Below are positions 1 through 11,211 of a stretch of 64,000 nt of DNA, one piece after another. Within the stretch, counting starts at the first letter, position 1, and every line of letters starts with the position of its first letter. The DNA lies in the NCBI GenBank assembly GCA_026018925.1, contig JAKSZU010000326.1, forward strand, positions 124,001 through 188,000. Reading direction: 5' to 3'. This stretch comes from Tupaia tana. Taxonomy: Eukaryota; Chordata; Mammalia; Scandentia; Tupaiidae. The notes below the pieces were generated by a model, which worked only from the letters and a program-made list of their open reading frames with translations, did not search any database and was not told the origin of the DNA. The position numbers and the translations under genes are program-made.

Positions 1-442
1 GAAGTTGGCATGAACTGGCCCCATACATTTGAACGTCCAAGCCACCTAGATCATTAAATACATCTCTATTCTTTATAAATCACCCATCTCTTAGCAACAT
101 GGTAACAGACTAATAGGTTGTCACACTGTTTTTCCAAGTTGTGTTACTTCAAGTTACACTCATGTCAATGAATGTAATTTTAATTACAAACTCAATGAGT
201 TTGAGTTCCCACAGATCCATAGCATCTCCCAATGAATTATTTTAGATTTTATATTTTTAGACAGCCCAAGAGAAATATGGTATGTCTCCATGTGGTTCTA
301 AGATGCATTTCCATGAAGAAAAATAGGCTAACACCTTTTATGTATTTATTGAACATTTGAAATTTTTCTTGTGAGTTGCCTATTCAATTCTTATGTGCAT
401 TTTTTTATTGAGTTCACTTTTTCTCATAGATTAGCAGGCATT

Positions 443-478
<36 letters not shown>

Positions 479-566
479 TCTAAACATATGATTATATGTA
501 TTTTTAGATGTTTATAAATATGTTTATATGTGTGTGTATCTATCTCTATCTCTATGTGTGTGTGTG

Positions 567-613
<47 letters not shown>

Positions 614-785
614 GTATATAGTTACTTTTCTCTTGGCATGAGTCCTTTTTCAGCTGTATTCCTTGTAAATATCATCCCCAATATTTGTGTCTTTCAATGA
701 TGAGAAGCTCTTAATTTTAATGTCATCCTGTTATTATTCTTTTTCTTTATGCCTAAATGCCCATTACATCATAGTTAAGAAATCT

Positions 786-955
786 GGGGCCGGCAGGTGA
801 AATGGTGAATTAGATGCTGGACTCTACATGGCCAGCTGTAGTCCTAGACATGGGGACTTGCTTTCTCATTTTACCTCTCTCTCTCTCGTTATTCTCTGTC
901 TCTCTCCATTCAAATTAAAAATAATAATAATAAAATATATTTAAATTTGAAAAAA
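786..955 (+). repeat. Short tRNA-type SINE (S2)
   Basis: Head ggggccggcaggtgaaatgg, a diverged B-box area, pyrimidine-rich stretch and an AAT-rich tail. Inserted in an old L1. Confidence 0.65.
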
Positions 956-972
956 ATAGTTAGAAAGTCTTG

Positions 973-1200
973 GGACAGCTGCTGGCATAGTGGCAATACA
1001 ATGCTCTACAAAGCTGGACCTACATGGAAATGTCCCTGGTTTATGTCTCAGGATCCTCTCTGCAAGCTGGGTGCATGTGCACATGTGCCTATGACCAGAG
1101 CTGGCTGAGGCTGGGGGTGGGTCACAGCATGAAGACCCATTTAGGGTTGCCCCTCTGTCTCTCCCTCTATTTTCCTTATGGGAGAAATAAATAAACCAGT
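973..1200 (+). repeat. tRNA-type SINE (S3), diverged
   Basis: Head gacagctgctggcatagtgg, middle ccagagctggctgaggctgg, tail ctctgtctctccctc then gggagaaataaataaa. Same body as 4585-4790. Confidence 0.6.
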
Positions 1201-1630
1201 CAAAAAATCCATTCTTACTTCCACATTTTAAAGATTACGTTTTGTACGATCTTAAAAAAGCATTATAGATTTGCTTTTCAAGTATAATTTGTCTACGTGT
1301 GATGAGAGATACTGAACCACTTTCAGCCTTTTTTTCTCCTTCATATGAAATCTTAATTGTCTCAACATCATTTATTAAAGACAGAATGACTGTGTTGCGA
1401 TCCACTGGAGGGTCCTGTTTCTCTCTCTCTCTTTCTCTCCTCCTATGCTAAAGGGCTGTGCCCTGTGGCAATAAAAACAAAAAAAAATATCTGCTGCATA
1501 ATTTTTGAAATTAACTTTCATATTTCTCCTTCTCCTTCTGTCTCTCTCTCTGGTGTGCAAGCACCCTCAGGCTATAAAAGAAAGAAAAACTGAAAACAAA
1601 AAAAAAAAAAAAGAAAGAAAGAAAAGAAGA

Positions 1631-1857
1631 GGGCCAATCCCTTAGCTTTGTGGTTTAGAAAACGGGATCCCACATGGCCAACCATGTGGTTTGAATATCA
1701 TCCCCAATGGCTTGAAAAGCAAGCCGGACATTGGTGTTCATGCGCCAGATCCCAAGGTGATGGAGAAATGAAGGGATTGTGGAACACTTACTGGGGAACA
1801 CTTTCTTCTCCTTCTCTCTCTGGTCAGCACACTTGTCCTCTGGCAAAATAAATAAAA
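1631..1857 (+). repeat. tRNA-type SINE (S3)
   Basis: Head gggccaatcccttagctttg followed by ggatcccacatggccaacc. Tail ttctctctctggtcagcaca then caaaataaataaa. Confidence 0.6.
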
Positions 1858-1869
1858 GGTAATGTTCAT

Positions 1870-2108
1870 CAAGGGATTTCCTTTCTTAAAGTTTATTTGT
1901 TTAGTCCATAAGAGTGGGAAAGAGTGAGAGAGAGAAAAACACACAGCACAGATAGGCTCTTCATGCCATGACCTAATCCCATTCTCAGCTGACCTGGATC
2001 ACAGGCATACTGCATATGCCAGTGTGCTTAGGGTGGTCCTTGGACACAAACCCAGAACCTGCCTCATGTAGGTTCAGTTGAGTTACCACTGTGCCAACAC
2101 ATGGCTCA
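1870..2108 (-). repeat. Diverged tRNA-type SINE
   Basis: In reverse it shows the tRNA-like head (ggcacagtggtaactcaac) near 2105 and a purine-rich mirror of the CTCTCT tract near 1925. Old copy. Confidence 0.45.
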
Positions 2109-2114
2109 TAGGCT

Positions 2115-2390
2115 TCTTTCTTTCTTTCTTTCTTTCTTTTTTTTGGAGAGGTTTTTGCTATAGGGAGTATGCACTTGCCAGAAAGAGACAGAGAAACAGA
2201 AAGCGAGAAAGCCACCCCAGGGGGATGGCCATGCCTCAATTTCTTCTCCTTCATTCTCCTCTCGAGATCTTGGGAATGCACGCACACGTGCCTGGTGTGA
2301 GTTTAAGCCACTGGGTCCAGGACTCAAACTGTGGTTAACTACATGAGAGTCCAGCAACATAGTTATGCCAACTGCTGGTCCTCCTGCCCC
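2115..2390 (-). repeat. Long tRNA-type SINE (S1)
   Basis: T-rich end (CTTT repeats), ggagaggtttttgctatagg, then the reverse of the tRNA-like head ending aactgctggtcctcc. Full length. Confidence 0.8.
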
Positions 2391-3022
2391 CCGTAGGCTC
2401 CTTTCTGTTGCCATTTCATTAAAATATTTTAAATTGCGGATAAAGGTTGAATTATTTTACTTTTTCTTTTCATTTTGCTCTTTTGCCAGAGGGAACATGC
2501 ACTTACCAGAGCAAGACAGAAAGGGAGACAGCTCAAAAAGGCTAAGCCTCTGGCATACTGGCATGCTGCATGGATCTGAAATTTCAACCCAAAAGTCAGC
2601 ACCAGAGTCCTCATCCTTCACACTCACCTGTACCACCTCATTGTTTGTGTGAGTGCATACATGGGACGTGTGGAATGATACACATTGTGTATCACATGGA
2701 CACATGCCATGGTCTTCTGTTTCCACTGAAGTAAGGGAACAGACAAGGTCTCCAGCAGAAGGAAGGCCTGCTTGGAAGTCACAGATACTTAAGAGATTTG
2801 GTGTCCTCTCCTCCAAAGCTGATCCGAGCAAAGAGAACATGTCAGGTGGTACTCTTAATGCCTTTGTTCCCTCCCTCACTCTGAACACACTTGTTCTTTT
2901 TCTCCCCAAAAGTTTTTTGCTCTATACTTTGGCTACAAAGCTGTGCAACTCCTTGGCTAATTGACAAGGGCGTTTCTTTTTTCTTTCCTCCTAGACTTTG
3001 AAAGAGCGTTTCTAGTGGTCAC

Positions 3023-3290
3023 TTTTTTTTTTTTTTTTTTTGAGAGGTTTTCGCTATAGGGCGCATGCGCTCTCCAGACAGACAGAGACATAGAGACAGA
3101 AAGGGAGAAATCACCCCCCAGGGGGGATGGTCACGCCGCAATCCCTTCTCCTCCATTCTTCTCTCAGGATCTGGGGCACACACACACATGCGCCTGGCGT
3201 GAGTTTTAAGCCACCGGGTCCGGGACGTGAACCACGGTTGACTACGTGGGAGTCCAGCGACATAGCCATTACGCTAACTGCTGGTTCTCT
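3023..3290 (-). repeat. Long tRNA-type SINE (S1), young-looking
   Basis: Poly(T) of 18 or so, gagaggttttcgctataggg, CpG-containing body and a head ending taactgctggttctc. Little diverged from the copies at 4791 and 5138. Confidence 0.85.
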
Positions 3291-4337
3291 CTAGTGGTCA
3301 TTTTTTCACTCTACAAATGTTCTCTCTGGTTTTCCTAACAGAGAATGTGCATATCTCTTTAGCTTGTTGGCTCTGATCCCTGGTTCCTGGCTGACCCCAC
3401 CTTACTGGCTGCAATATCTTGTTTCCCAAGCAGAGGAGCATTTGGAAGCCTTTTTCCCTTAGGATAAGTCCTTTCCTTGGAGGTGAGAGAGACCCAGAAA
3501 TGAATTCTTTTTCCGGCTCCTTATCTCTTGGCACAGACCTCTTTGAGACTGGCTGCTATGAAGGTTGAACAAGTGAGAGCTGCTCTGGAGTTGCCATGGA
3601 GACCAAAGGCTGTCACAATGGTAGGAGGCTGGGAAGGAAAATGCCACTGCTGCTGATTGGCTGGAACTATGCAGCCTGCCTTCCAGGTCCATGCCCACCA
3701 GCCTCTGTGCCTCACTCTACACAGTACTCCAGTACCCAGCACAGGAGTCTAACCACTTGCTATGGAGAGAGCCCAAGGCCGAGCTCCCAGAAACTCTTGG
3801 CACCTGGGATAGAAGTGATTACCCTGCAGACCCTAAACTGGGTGATATCCAAAAACCCCTACAGGGCAGGCCTAATATGCCAAGACTTTGGGATACCCTT
3901 GCCATCCCATTGGGCCTCACATTGGTCTTTTGGTCAGGTAGTAGGTTTCTGGCAAGACTGTACGCCCAGGTAGGGAGATTGGTGTACCAGGCTGGTGGTT
4001 CTGACCTGTGTCTACAACTCCATTGGGACTGCAAGCACTGAGAGACTGCCTGGGGCCAGCCCCCTGATCTGACTTCCTACAGAAGGAAAAGATAGCACAG
4101 GTTCACCAGAGGTCAGAGGAGACACCTTCAACAGGAATGCTGTGTGCAGGATGCTCCAGAAGTTAGTGAGGCTGTGAAAACACATGAGGATGCCAGCCAG
4201 ACCGTGGGCGAGTGTCTGCACAGGTGCTGTCTGGAGGGAACACAGCCAGGCTCCTGTTTTTACCCTGCTGCTCATTCTAGGCAGAACGGTAAACTTAAAA
4301 TTGCCAGGTCCAGGGACCTGGTAGTGGCACAGTGGTA
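3291..4337. other. Unique-looking intergenic DNA
   Basis: About 1 kb with several short open frames but no protein family, splice pattern or repeat that I recognise. Confidence 0.5.
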
Positions 4338-4582
4338 AAATGTGTGTGGGAAGAGGGTGGGAGAAGGAGGGGAGTCTGAGGAAGGACATTAAGGAGAAAA
4401 ATAGAGAGGCAAGGCATTTATGGGACAAGAAATGGGTTATTATCTGTGGAAGATAAAGTGTGTAGTCTCAACTGGACTGGTGAGAAATGTATACATGTTG
4501 GAATATTCACTTTGCAAACTACGTGACATATGCGATTGAATGTATAAGAGAAATTGAAATAAAAAAATTTTTAAAAACGTGA
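4338..4582 (+). mobile_element. LINE-1 3' untranslated remnant
   Basis: G-rich text with gagaaaaatagagaggcaag, ctcaactggactggtgagaaa and tgaatgtataagag matches the 3' ends of the L1s at 23440-23690 and 39500-39720. No coding part is left. Confidence 0.7.
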
Positions 4583-4584
4583 CG

Positions 4585-4790
4585 TTCTGCAGAGCAGGCA
4601 ACACAGGAGGGCTATTTGCACCTGCTCTCCCTGCATACGCCATGCACACTTGTGGCTGATCTGTGGCTGGCTGAGGGTGGGGTGGGTCACAGCCTCTGGA
4701 CCCACTTGGGGTGCTGTCTCAGTCTCTCTCTCTATCTATCTCATCGCTCTGTGTGTGCCTGTCACTCATGGGAGAAATAAATAAATATAA
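4585..4790 (+). repeat. tRNA-type SINE (S3), 5' part diverged
   Basis: gtggctgatctgtggctggc and gggtcacagcctctggaccc match the body of the copy at 973-1200. Tail ctcatgggagaaataaataa. Confidence 0.6.
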
Positions 4791-5058
4791 CTTTTTTTTT
4801 TTTTTTGGAGAGGTTTTCACTATAGGGTGCGTGCGCTCGCCAGACAGATAGAGAGAGAGAAAGAGACAGAAAGTGAGAAATCACCCTCCAGGGGGGATGG
4901 TCACGCCGCAATCCCTTCTGCTCCACTCTCCTCTCAGAATCTTGGGCATGCACGCAGAAGCGCCCGGCGTGAATTTTAAGCCACCAGGTCCAGGACGTGA
5001 ACCGTGGTCGACTACATGGGAGTCCAGCGACATAGCCACTAGGCTAACTGCTGGTTCC
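4791..5058 (-). repeat. Long tRNA-type SINE (S1)
   Basis: Poly(T), ggagaggttttcactatagg, reverse head ending aactgctggttccc. The pol III B box reads back as GGTTCACGTCC. Confidence 0.85.
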
Positions 5059-5085
5059 CAGTAAATATAACTATAAAAAAAATAG

Positions 5086-5605
5086 CAGGCCAGCTCTGTG
5101 GCCTGGTGATTAAGGGAACAGGATCCTACGTGACTGTTTTTTTTTTTTTTTTTTTTTTTTTTTTTGGAGAGGTTTTTGCTATAGGGCGCGTGCGCTCGCC
5201 AGACAGACAGAGAGAGACAGAGAGATAGAAAGCGAGAAATCACCCCCCAGGGGGGATGGCCACGCCGCAATCCCTTCTCCTCCATTCTCCTCTCGGGATC
5301 TTGGGCACGCACGCACACGCGCCCGGCGTGAGTTTAAGCCACCGGGTCCGAGACTCGAACCACGGTCGACTACATGGGAGTCCAGCGACATAGCCATTAC
5401 GCTAACTGCTGGTCCCGTGTGACTGTTATTTGAATCCTGCCAGGTGGCTCAGAAAATAGCCTGGACACAAGTGCACGCTGCCCAACCCTGACAGGACCAA
5501 ATGACGAACTGCAGCAGGACCACACCCACTGGGAGGGTGCTTGCTTCCTCTTCTCTCTCTGTCTCTCTGGCAAGTGCCTACTCACTCAGGCAAATAAAAA
5601 ATGTC
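5086..5605 (+). repeat. SINE S3 split by a younger SINE S1
   Basis: The host SINE starts ggccagctctgtggcctggt, is interrupted at 5138 and resumes after 5418, ending tctctggcaagtgcc and aggcaaataaaaaat. Confidence 0.8.
5138..5418 (-). repeat. Long tRNA-type SINE (S1) with target-site duplication
   Basis: Poly(T) of about 27. The reverse head reads GGGACCAGCAGTTAGCGTAA with pol III A-box (TTAGCGTAATGG) and B-box (GGTTCGAGTCT). GTGACTGTT is repeated at 5130-5138 and 5419-5427. The best-preserved copy in the window. Confidence 0.9.
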
Positions 5606-5799
5606 AGGTTTTTGGGTCTAGATGAAAGAAAATAGTATTCTGAAGGTGACACCTGACTAAGAGATGTGCACTTGGTGACAGAGGAGAGCCAGAGGGTGCC
5701 TTGACTTGAACTGGGAGCCCCCCACGTGGGGCTGTCTCACAGTGTGTTGTATTTTATCCCTGTGCCACTGTCTGGCCTCGGATTGGAATCTTCTTCTTC

Positions 5800-6056
5800 T
5801 GTTTTTCTTTTCTTTTTTACCATAGGGTGCATGTACCCTCAGGAGAGGAGAGACAGAGACAGGGAAAGTAAAAAACTGTCTCCCCACCCCCTGGAGGGAT
5901 GGTCACGTCACAATCCCTTCTCTTCCATGCTCCTCCTGGGATTTTGGGCACACACACACACACACATTCAGTGTGAATTTCAAGCCTCCAGGTCCGGGAC
6001 TTGAACTCAGCCATATGGGAGTCCAGTACCTTAACCACTGTGCCACCAGCTGGCCC
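5800..6056 (-). repeat. Long tRNA-type SINE (S1), older
   Basis: accatagggtgcatgtaccc, cccctggagggatggtcacg, an AC-repeat, and head ending ccaccagctggcccc. Confidence 0.75.
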
Positions 6057-7670
6057 CTCAAATTTTCTGGCACCTAAGTAAACCTATACTTCATTTCCAT
6101 TTTCCAGGAGCTTTTTAAAGTTCCCCTGTCTATACATATTTCTAAACATCCCTTCAATGTGCTACTGTGGCCATCTCAGGGCTGAAGACATGTCCTTACA
6201 GAAGGGGCTTTGCTTTAGTATCTCCCTCCCTCCCATCCTCCTTTCCCATCTGTTACATTTCTTCAAATGAGAGGCTGAGACATAATTCCACCCTCTCTGT
6301 TAGGCTGCCAAGGGTCTTGGGGTTCTGGACCCAACTTGGTCCCCAGGAATGGTGTAAGCCCAGAGGGAAAAAGTGCTGGGGTTGGGGCCTCTTAGGAGAG
6401 TGGCATCTCAGGAGCTGGGCTAGGGGGGAGACGGAGAGAGCCCATGTCACCCAGGCCCGGTTAGGGGAGCCGCCTTGTCCTGAGCTTTAAAGTGCTCAGT
6501 GCAGTTTTAGACTCCCTCTGCTGTTCAGCTTTCTCACCTGTGCAATGGGGATGGCGTACCTGCAGGTAGAAGGGCTTCATAACCAGGGGACACCTGACCA
6601 CAGAGAAATAACTGGCTGTTGCTATTACCCTTAGAAAGGGTCCAGAGTGGGTGGGGACAGAGGCTGGGTGCCTTTGCTAGGAGTCAGAGGAGAGTCCAGA
6701 GACAGCTCAGGGAGTGGCCTCTCCAGAGACCTGAGAAGGTCCTGCTGAGATGTGATCAGACATGCATGCAGTGGCTGCATCCGGGTCATGGGGAAGAAAC
6801 ACCACACCTAGCTGGAACTCACACGGCCACCGGTGTGCTTTCAGCTCCCTTCATCCTAGGCAGCGGCCAATGTCAAAGGGAAGGAGCTTTGTACTTTGGC
6901 CCGGTGAACCAGCCATGCCCCTTCTGCCCTCTGGGGCCTGGCTACCCTCAGGTGAGTAACCTCTTGCCTGACCTGAGTTTCCCCACATGAAGGGGCCTAG
7001 CAGGTGCCCGCCAAGGCTCTCTGTCATTGACCCTGCGTGGTGGCCCTCACAGAGGCCGTTGTCTCTGGCTCTGCCTTGGGGTGAAATGAACTGAATCTAC
7101 CTGGGGAGACAGGTAGGTCAGTCAGGTCAGGTGAAACGGGTGGAAGGCCATCTACAAGTGCAGGAGAGAGAACTCTGAACTGCTGTGGCCCGCACATACC
7201 CCACCCCACCTCTCCACTCCTGGTCACACACGGGTTATGTGTGTACCCAGACTGGGGTGGATTCCATTAGATTTTAACATAAAACTCTGCTGGGCTTTGA
7301 GTCCCAAACTCTGAACTCTCAAATGCAGCCACTGGTTTTCAGTGTCACAGACTGGAGGGAACAGATCACCCCCTCTTTATTCCAGACACGAGTGTTCAGG
7401 CATGTGGTGACACCAGATGGCATCTTGTCAGGGAGGCAGAGAGAGGAGGGGCCAAGGAAAGTGGAGTGGCAAGTCTGTCTCCTCAGTAGATTGATTAGAA
7501 TCAAGCTCTGGGTTTCTAGAGCAAAATCTCTTGGGATCTACAAGGAGCAGGACTAGTCTGACAATTCAGCATCCCCTTGCTGCATTCCTTTGAGCGGGAT
7601 TTCCTAACAGCAGGTTTGCACAACAGCACTTGGTTGGCCATGGGGAGGCTCATTTTAAAAAATTTAAAAA
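6057..7670. other. Unique-looking intergenic DNA
   Basis: Moderately GC-rich. A weak MIR-like phrase (ctcacctgtgcaatggggat) occurs near 6533. No supported gene. Confidence 0.5.
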
Positions 7671-7689
7671 CATTTTAAAAGAATTAATT

Positions 7690-7830
7690 TTATTCATCAT
7701 AATTTTTTAAAAATGATGTGACCAGTGAGGGAGTGTGAGAGACGGGGGAAAACAAAGTGAGAAAGCAAGCCAGCACATCTGAGACTTGAATTGCAGTTGG
7801 CCATGTGGGTGTCTAGCACCTCTTGTTGTT
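7690..7830 (-). repeat. Short tRNA-type SINE (S2), diverged
   Basis: gagaaagcaagccagcacat, gacttgaattgcagttggcc and gtgtctagcacctc mirror the S2 head and B-box region. Confidence 0.5.
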
Positions 7831-7852
7831 CCTCTGATTAAGTGTGGATTTC

Positions 7853-8094
7853 AGGGCCTGCCTTATCATGGTCCAGTGGTCAAGGGGATTGCATGGTACA
7901 TGGTTGGTCAACATTCAGATCCTGACCTCTGCAGTGTGAAAAACATGCCAGGCACATGCATGTGCCCCAAGCCAACAGGATGGAGAAGTGGAGGAGAGAT
8001 TGCAGCATGACCATGCTTCATCGAAGGGGCGCTTTCTCCCTCTCCTTCTCTGTCCCTCCGGTGAGTGCATGTGTTCTCTGGTGAGTAAAAAAAA
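7853..8094 (+). repeat. tRNA-type SINE (S3)
   Basis: agggcctgccttatcatggt head, cattcagatcctgacctctg, and tail tctccctctccttctctgtc followed by A-rich end. Confidence 0.6.
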
Positions 8095-8328
8095 AAGAAC
8101 ATGTGTTTATTTACTTTAGGGTGTGTGCATTCACTGGAGGGGGGGGGATCATCCCGCAGGGGGATGGCCACACTGCAGTTCCCTCTCCTATGTTCTCCTC
8201 TTGGGATTTTGGGCATGTATGCACACATGCCCTGTGTGTTTTTCAAGCCATTGGGTCTGGGACTTGAATCACCAAGTTAGCCATGTGGGAACTAGTCTTT
8301 TTTCAACCTGCATGCCACCTCCTAGCCC
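8095..8328 (-). repeat. Long tRNA-type SINE (S1), older
   Basis: ttactttagggtgtgtgcat, gcagggggatggccacactg, gggatttttgggcatgt-like text and a head ending ccacctcctagccc. Confidence 0.7.
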
Positions 8329-8329
8329 A

Positions 8330-9400
8330 AAGAATATGGATTTAAATCCTGGTACTGAATTCCTATGAAGAATAAGTGGCTTTCCCAATCCAAACCATTG
8401 TTGAATTTTTAAAAAGCTTTATTATTTCATCTCACAGGGCTCCACACTGTAATCCAATTCATCTCAGCTGCCCAGAGCATGAGCGAGCACATGCCTGGCA
8501 TGTACAGAGACCAGGGTGCAAGCCCAGGGCCCTTCCCATGGGAGTCCATCATTGTGACTGACGCTCAGTCCTAAAACTAGTTAGCATTCCTGAGGGAACA
8601 AACAGGTGTGTACACATCTATTGACCAACCTGCCTGACACACTTACTCATTTCCTGTGAGGAAAATTCTCGAGAGGAAAATCCCCGTAAAAAAGAAACAC
8701 CACAATGTCCTTCCCACCCTTGCTCCTGTGGTGTGTTTTTACTTATGCTCCCCTGTTGTGACAACTCAGGAGTGATTAACACAGTAGAAGACAATACCGT
8801 CACCTCCCCACACACACCCCCCCAAGTCTATTCTCATGACCTTTCCTAGCCAGGTGAACACAGCATTTGGTGTGCGTGTCTGGGATCTTGTCAACACATT
8901 TACATTCGTGCTTGTGAATACATGCAGCTGTATCTTTTATAAGAGCATTAATGTTATCATCCCAGGTTCTTTTCTTCATTCACAAATATGTGGGGAAGAC
9001 AGAATGGGGGAGCAGCCAGTCACGGTCCTCGTGGATCCATCTCGGGCAGGACACAGGCACACGTGAACTTCAGGTGCACATGAGGCAGACTGCAGCTCTG
9101 GCAGGGCCTCTTCTAGTGCAGGGAGGAGGGCTCCAGATGGGAGTAGTGTGCACACCAGCCTGTCAAGGAGCCGCTAGGAGACAGGTGCAAGGGGAACAGA
9201 GGGCAAGGGGCATGGAGGGGCAGAGGATGTTCTGTGACTTCCCTAGTAAAGGTTAGAATGTCGCAGCAATACTTCCTTGTCAGTGTATATGACAGAGCAT
9301 TTGCATAATTTCCTTGTCATGGACAAAAGCTGCATAAGGACATTATGCAAGAAATGAGTCAGGCTGGAAAACTCAGTAGGTGCCACATGTATTGGAGGCG
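8330..9400. other. Intergenic DNA with little recognisable
   Basis: A possible old reverse SINE lies at about 8405-8575 (ending near gactgacgctcagtcc). The rest is unassigned. Confidence 0.4.
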
Positions 9401-9403
9401 TGC

Positions 9404-9411
<8 letters not shown>

Positions 9412-9468
<57 letters not shown>
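9412..9468. repeat. (GT)n(GA)n microsatellite
   Basis: A short GT tract runs into about 25 GA units. No other structure. Confidence 0.95.
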
Positions 9469-9469
<1 letters not shown>

Positions 9470-9514
9470 AGCACACCCTGTGCAGTGGTGCTGGGTTATT
9501 CGCTCTCTGATTCT

Positions 9515-9680
9515 GTGTCGATTTACTGGGCACCTACTACATGCCAGACACTGCTTGGTCATGAGAGCACAGCATGAGGCCGAGGCCCTGTCCTCCCAGA
9601 GCTCTGTTTCCAAGTAGGAGACTGACAGTAAAGGAGGTGAGATGCACGGGGCATGGTAAAATCAGGAATGAACACGCGGT
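9515..9680 (+). mobile_element. LINE-2 (L2) remnant
   Basis: gggcacctactacatgccag, then acactgcttgg and ctcccagagctctgtttcc, follow the typical L2 3' text. An ancient fragment without coding capacity. Confidence 0.6.
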
Positions 9681-10039
9681 GTTGGAGTTGGCTGCTGTTC
9701 TGAACTTTTCCTTTTGGTAATTTAAATCTGGGCTAAGGAAGAGGTGAGTGGAGGTGCTGGTCACAGGGAGTCTACAGATGCAAAAACAGGTCATTATTAG
9801 GCTCCATCTTGTCCCTCAGCATTCCAGGTCCGCAAAATGTGCCTATCTGAGACAGGGTCTCTGAAGGGGTGACTGAGATAAAATAAGGGCCTCAGAGTGG
9901 GCCCTGGTCCAATTGACTGGCATCCCTGTAAGAGGAAATTTGGGGGTTGAATGGTGCAGTGGTAAAGCAAGACAATGTGTGACGCTGACAAACATGAAAG
10001 GTCCCAGTTCATGTCTGGAGACCACCTTGAGTATGCTGG

Positions 10040-10400
10040 GCACACAGAGGTATAATACGTGTATACACATACATTTATTATTAATGCATATATCATTATA
10101 TAAATAATACATGATATTCTTAAATACACTATATATACTATTTGTAATATATAATGTATATATGATACCTTTATAGTAACAAATGTACATATAATTATAT
10201 ATAATATATGATATGTGGATATGCTTTATTCATAAATAAACCATATATAATACATTTACAATATATAAAATATATAAATAGATCTTACATTATATAAAAT
10301 TTATCATATATACTACATAATGTGTATGTATACACTGTTCATAAATATACAATAGACATATCCATACACAAATATATTTTTAATCTGAAACATATGTACT
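10040..10400. repeat. AT-rich low-complexity tract
   Basis: Tata-, ataa- and atat-type repeats over 350 bases, with no open frame. Old SINE pieces appear to flank it (head near 9945, reverse piece near 10380-10580). Confidence 0.8.
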
Positions 10401-10734
10401 TACTACAGTGCACAAGAGAGGAACAGGGAGAAAGCACCCCTCACTGGGGCATATTCTATCCTTTTAATTTCTTTATCCTGTAGCAATTTGGGGCACACAG
10501 GCACCAGTTTAATTGAAATCACTATGTAGAAACACAATTCATAAAGCATCGTTATAACACTAACTTTATAATTGCCATTGTATTTATCTTTACTGAGATT
10601 TCATTTTTTCATAGCACTTTGAGTGTCTAGGGTGCTTACATGGCAACCTGGAGGGCTCTCTTGCAGGGAGGTGCCATGGTGAGTACTCCCTCAGTTTCGG
10701 ATTATCTGGAGTGTCTTAATTTCTTCCTCACTAT

Positions 10735-10975
10735 TTCTTCTTTTTTATTTTAATTTTGCCAGAGGAAATGTGTGCTTGCCAGAGAGAGACAGACAGATAG
10801 AAAGCAAGAGGATCCATGGGGATTGTTCACACTGCAATCCCTTTCATTTCATACTCCTTTTGGAGTTTTGGTAATAAACACACACATGCCTGGCATGTTT
10901 TCCAAGCATGAGTCAAAATGAACAGTTGGCCATGTGGGATCCAGCTGCCATCACCACTACACCATTGGTTTGCCC
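10735..10975 (-). repeat. Long tRNA-type SINE (S1), older
   Basis: attttgccagaggaaatgtg, atccatggggattgttcaca, cctggcatgttttccaagca and a head ending caccattggtttgcc. Confidence 0.6.
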
Positions 10976-11074
10976 TATTCCTCTGTCTTTTGATCTGTTT
11001 CTTTTGTAAAATTGTTTCAATGAGAAATGTGTCCTCATTCAGATCAACATTCCTCTGTGTGTAATGTCTCATTT

Positions 11075-11210
11075 TTTTCTAATTAACAAAGAGAGACAGA
11101 AAGAGAGAGAGAAAAAAAGAAAGAAAACCACCAGGTCTGAGACTCGAATCATGGTTGGCCATGTGGGAGTGCCCAGCACATTAACCACCATGCCACCTGC
11201 TGGTCCCCAA
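11075..11210 (-). repeat. Short tRNA-type SINE (S2) at edge of duplication
   Basis: gaaagaaaaccaccaggtct, gactcgaatcatggttggcc, and a head ending cacctgctggtcccc. The copy A duplication begins right after it. Confidence 0.75.
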
Positions 11211-11211
11211 A

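Larger units (their letters stand above)
300..1420 (-). mobile_element. Ancient LINE-1 remnant with nested SINEs
   Basis: Phrases such as gctcttaattttaatgtcatcc and caacatcatttattaaagac recall the antisense ORF2 3' part of old mammalian L1s. The copy is broken up by TG/TA microsatellites (443-475, 525-620) and two SINEs (786-955 and 973-1200). Divergence is high and the ends are approximate. Confidence 0.55.

Noticed and set aside
443-640. TG/TA tracts as possible CRISPR-like or regulatory arrays
   Set aside because: Simple microsatellites. No spacer-repeat structure, and the organism is a mammal.
2106-2414. Open frames of 60-150 codons in and around SINEs
   Set aside because: They follow the SINE body in every copy and show no protein family. 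They are chance frames in repeats.
4881-5397. A frame of 145 codons on the minus strand
   Set aside because: Runs through two neighbouring SINEs and their poly(T) tails, so it is repeat-derived.
5138-5418. A possible genuine tRNA gene
   Set aside because: The tRNA-like part has A and B boxes but is followed by a SINE body and poly(A), and it recurs many times in the window.
9243-9613. Frames with long serine-leucine runs
   Set aside because: They are translations of the GA microsatellite.
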